Positions 5,288 to 5,632 of a DNA stretch of 5,632 nucleotides are shown here, in pieces (within the stretch, counting starts at the first letter, position 1; every line of letters starts with the position of its first letter). Location of the stretch: contig URTO01000147.1 of the NCBI GenBank assembly GCA_900550745.1, positions 1-5,632 on the forward strand. The letters are read 5' to 3'. Below the pieces are notes generated by a model. The model was not told the DNA's origin. It made no database searches and was given only the letters and a program-made list of their open reading frames with translations. Both the position numbers and the translations under genes were made by a program. This DNA comes from an uncultured Desulfovibrio sp. GTDB lineage: Bacteria; Desulfobacterota; Desulfovibrionia; Desulfovibrionales; Desulfovibrionaceae.

Positions 5288-5524
5288 ATGCTGAAAGCAA
5301 TCTCCACTCCGGCGTCCCTGTTGCTTCTTTCGTGCAGTATTCTCATTTTTACAGCGACGTACGCCTTCATCAACAGGTATCAGTTCCTTGCCACCGAAAC
5401 CCAGCTCATTAAATACGACACATTTACAAATACCATGACGAGTTACCGAGGCACTACCGCGGAAGAAGTCAACCTCGGTACCGGGGAGTATCGCAGCTAT
5501 ACCATCATCAAAGCCGCACGCTGA
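5288..5524 (+). CDS. Small single-span membrane protein of unknown function
   Basis: The 78-aa product has a hydrophobic segment from about residue 8 to 28 (PASLLLLSCSILIF and on), then a short outward-facing or periplasmic tail of about 50 residues. The tail contains RYQFL (30-34) and YDTFTN (43-48). An arginine/tyrosine start followed by a hydrophobic residue, DT, an aromatic or aliphatic residue and T recurs in small bacterial membrane proteins of unknown role as far as I recall, so it may be a real conserved feature. Cys16 sits in LLSC, which resembles a lipobox, but the hydrophobic stretch continues past it, so an uncleaved anchor is more likely. The start is the ATG at 5288, because GAGG (5279-5282) lies five bases upstream; a GTG at 5273 would add five residues. 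Its base composition is visibly less GC-rich than fmt or the DUF116 gene. It stands alone after the repeat locus. Confidence 0.6.
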   Translation: MLKAISTPASLLLLSCSILIFTATYAFINRYQFLATETQLIKYDTFTNTMTSYRGTTAEEVNLGTGEYRSYTIIKAAR

Positions 5525-5595
5525 TTTTCTCAACGGAAAATGCTGTTCTGACATCCGGTTGATGTGTCCTCAAGGCTCCCCAAAGATAGCCAAGA

Positions 5596-5632
5596 ATGGA
5601 GTCTATCAGCAAGAAAATTGAAGAAAAAGCCT
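5596..5632 (+). CDS. Possible start of a further gene, cut by the window end
   Basis: An ATG at 5596, shortly after an in-frame TAG (5587-5589), opens a frame of twelve codons (MESISKKIEEKA) that runs off the window. The lysine/glutamate-rich beginning is plausible for a protein N-terminus, but no clear ribosome binding site precedes it and twelve codons prove little. The rest of 5525-5595 shows only a weak GGCT/AGCC pairing (5573-5590) and no T run, so no terminator separates it clearly from the small membrane gene. Confidence 0.25.
   Translation, partial: MESISKKIEEKA

Noticed and set aside
5288..5335. Lipoprotein signal (LLSC at residues 13-16) in the small membrane protein
   Set aside because: The hydrophobic stretch continues a dozen residues beyond the cysteine, which fits a membrane anchor better than a cleaved lipoprotein signal.

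Overview
The window looks like a chromosomal piece of a GC-rich delta-proteobacterial sulfidogen. A Desulfovibrionaceae member, perhaps Bilophila-like, is my best guess. That rests on family knowledge: the order def, fmt, then a two-transmembrane DUF116 protein is one I associate with Desulfovibrio relatives. No rRNA or other taxonomic marker is present, so the assignment is inference.

Layout. Positions 1-155 hold no gene, but carry one copy of a hairpin-bearing repeat. On the minus strand, dus (tRNA-dihydrouridine synthase, 2242 down to 1235) is followed by a gene for a type IV pilin-like protein (1151 down to 156). On the plus strand, diverging from dus across about 170 bp, def (peptide deformylase) and fmt (Met-tRNA formyltransferase) abut with no gap. 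A 171 bp spacer with a very long GC-rich hairpin follows, then a DUF116 membrane protein with a cysteine cluster (4108-4905). After two terminator-like hairpins comes a second, longer locus of the left-edge repeat (5010-5194) with two hairpins in tandem. Next is a short gene for a single-span membrane protein (5288-5524). The last 108 bases may hold the start of another gene.

How the genes relate. Fmt formylates the initiator Met-tRNA and Def removes the formyl group from finished chains, so the abutting pair brackets translation initiation. Dus modifies tRNA, which makes the centre of the window a translation and tRNA-modification block. The pilin-like gene, the DUF116 gene and the small membrane gene have no evident functional tie to that block.

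Most interesting signal. A family of structured repeats occurs at both ends of the window: three hairpin copies in two loci, with shared flanks and paired changes in the outer stem. Next are an apparent in-frame duplication of the prepilin cleavage region in the pilin leader and the 22-bp hairpin after fmt. No complete new multi-gene system is visible.
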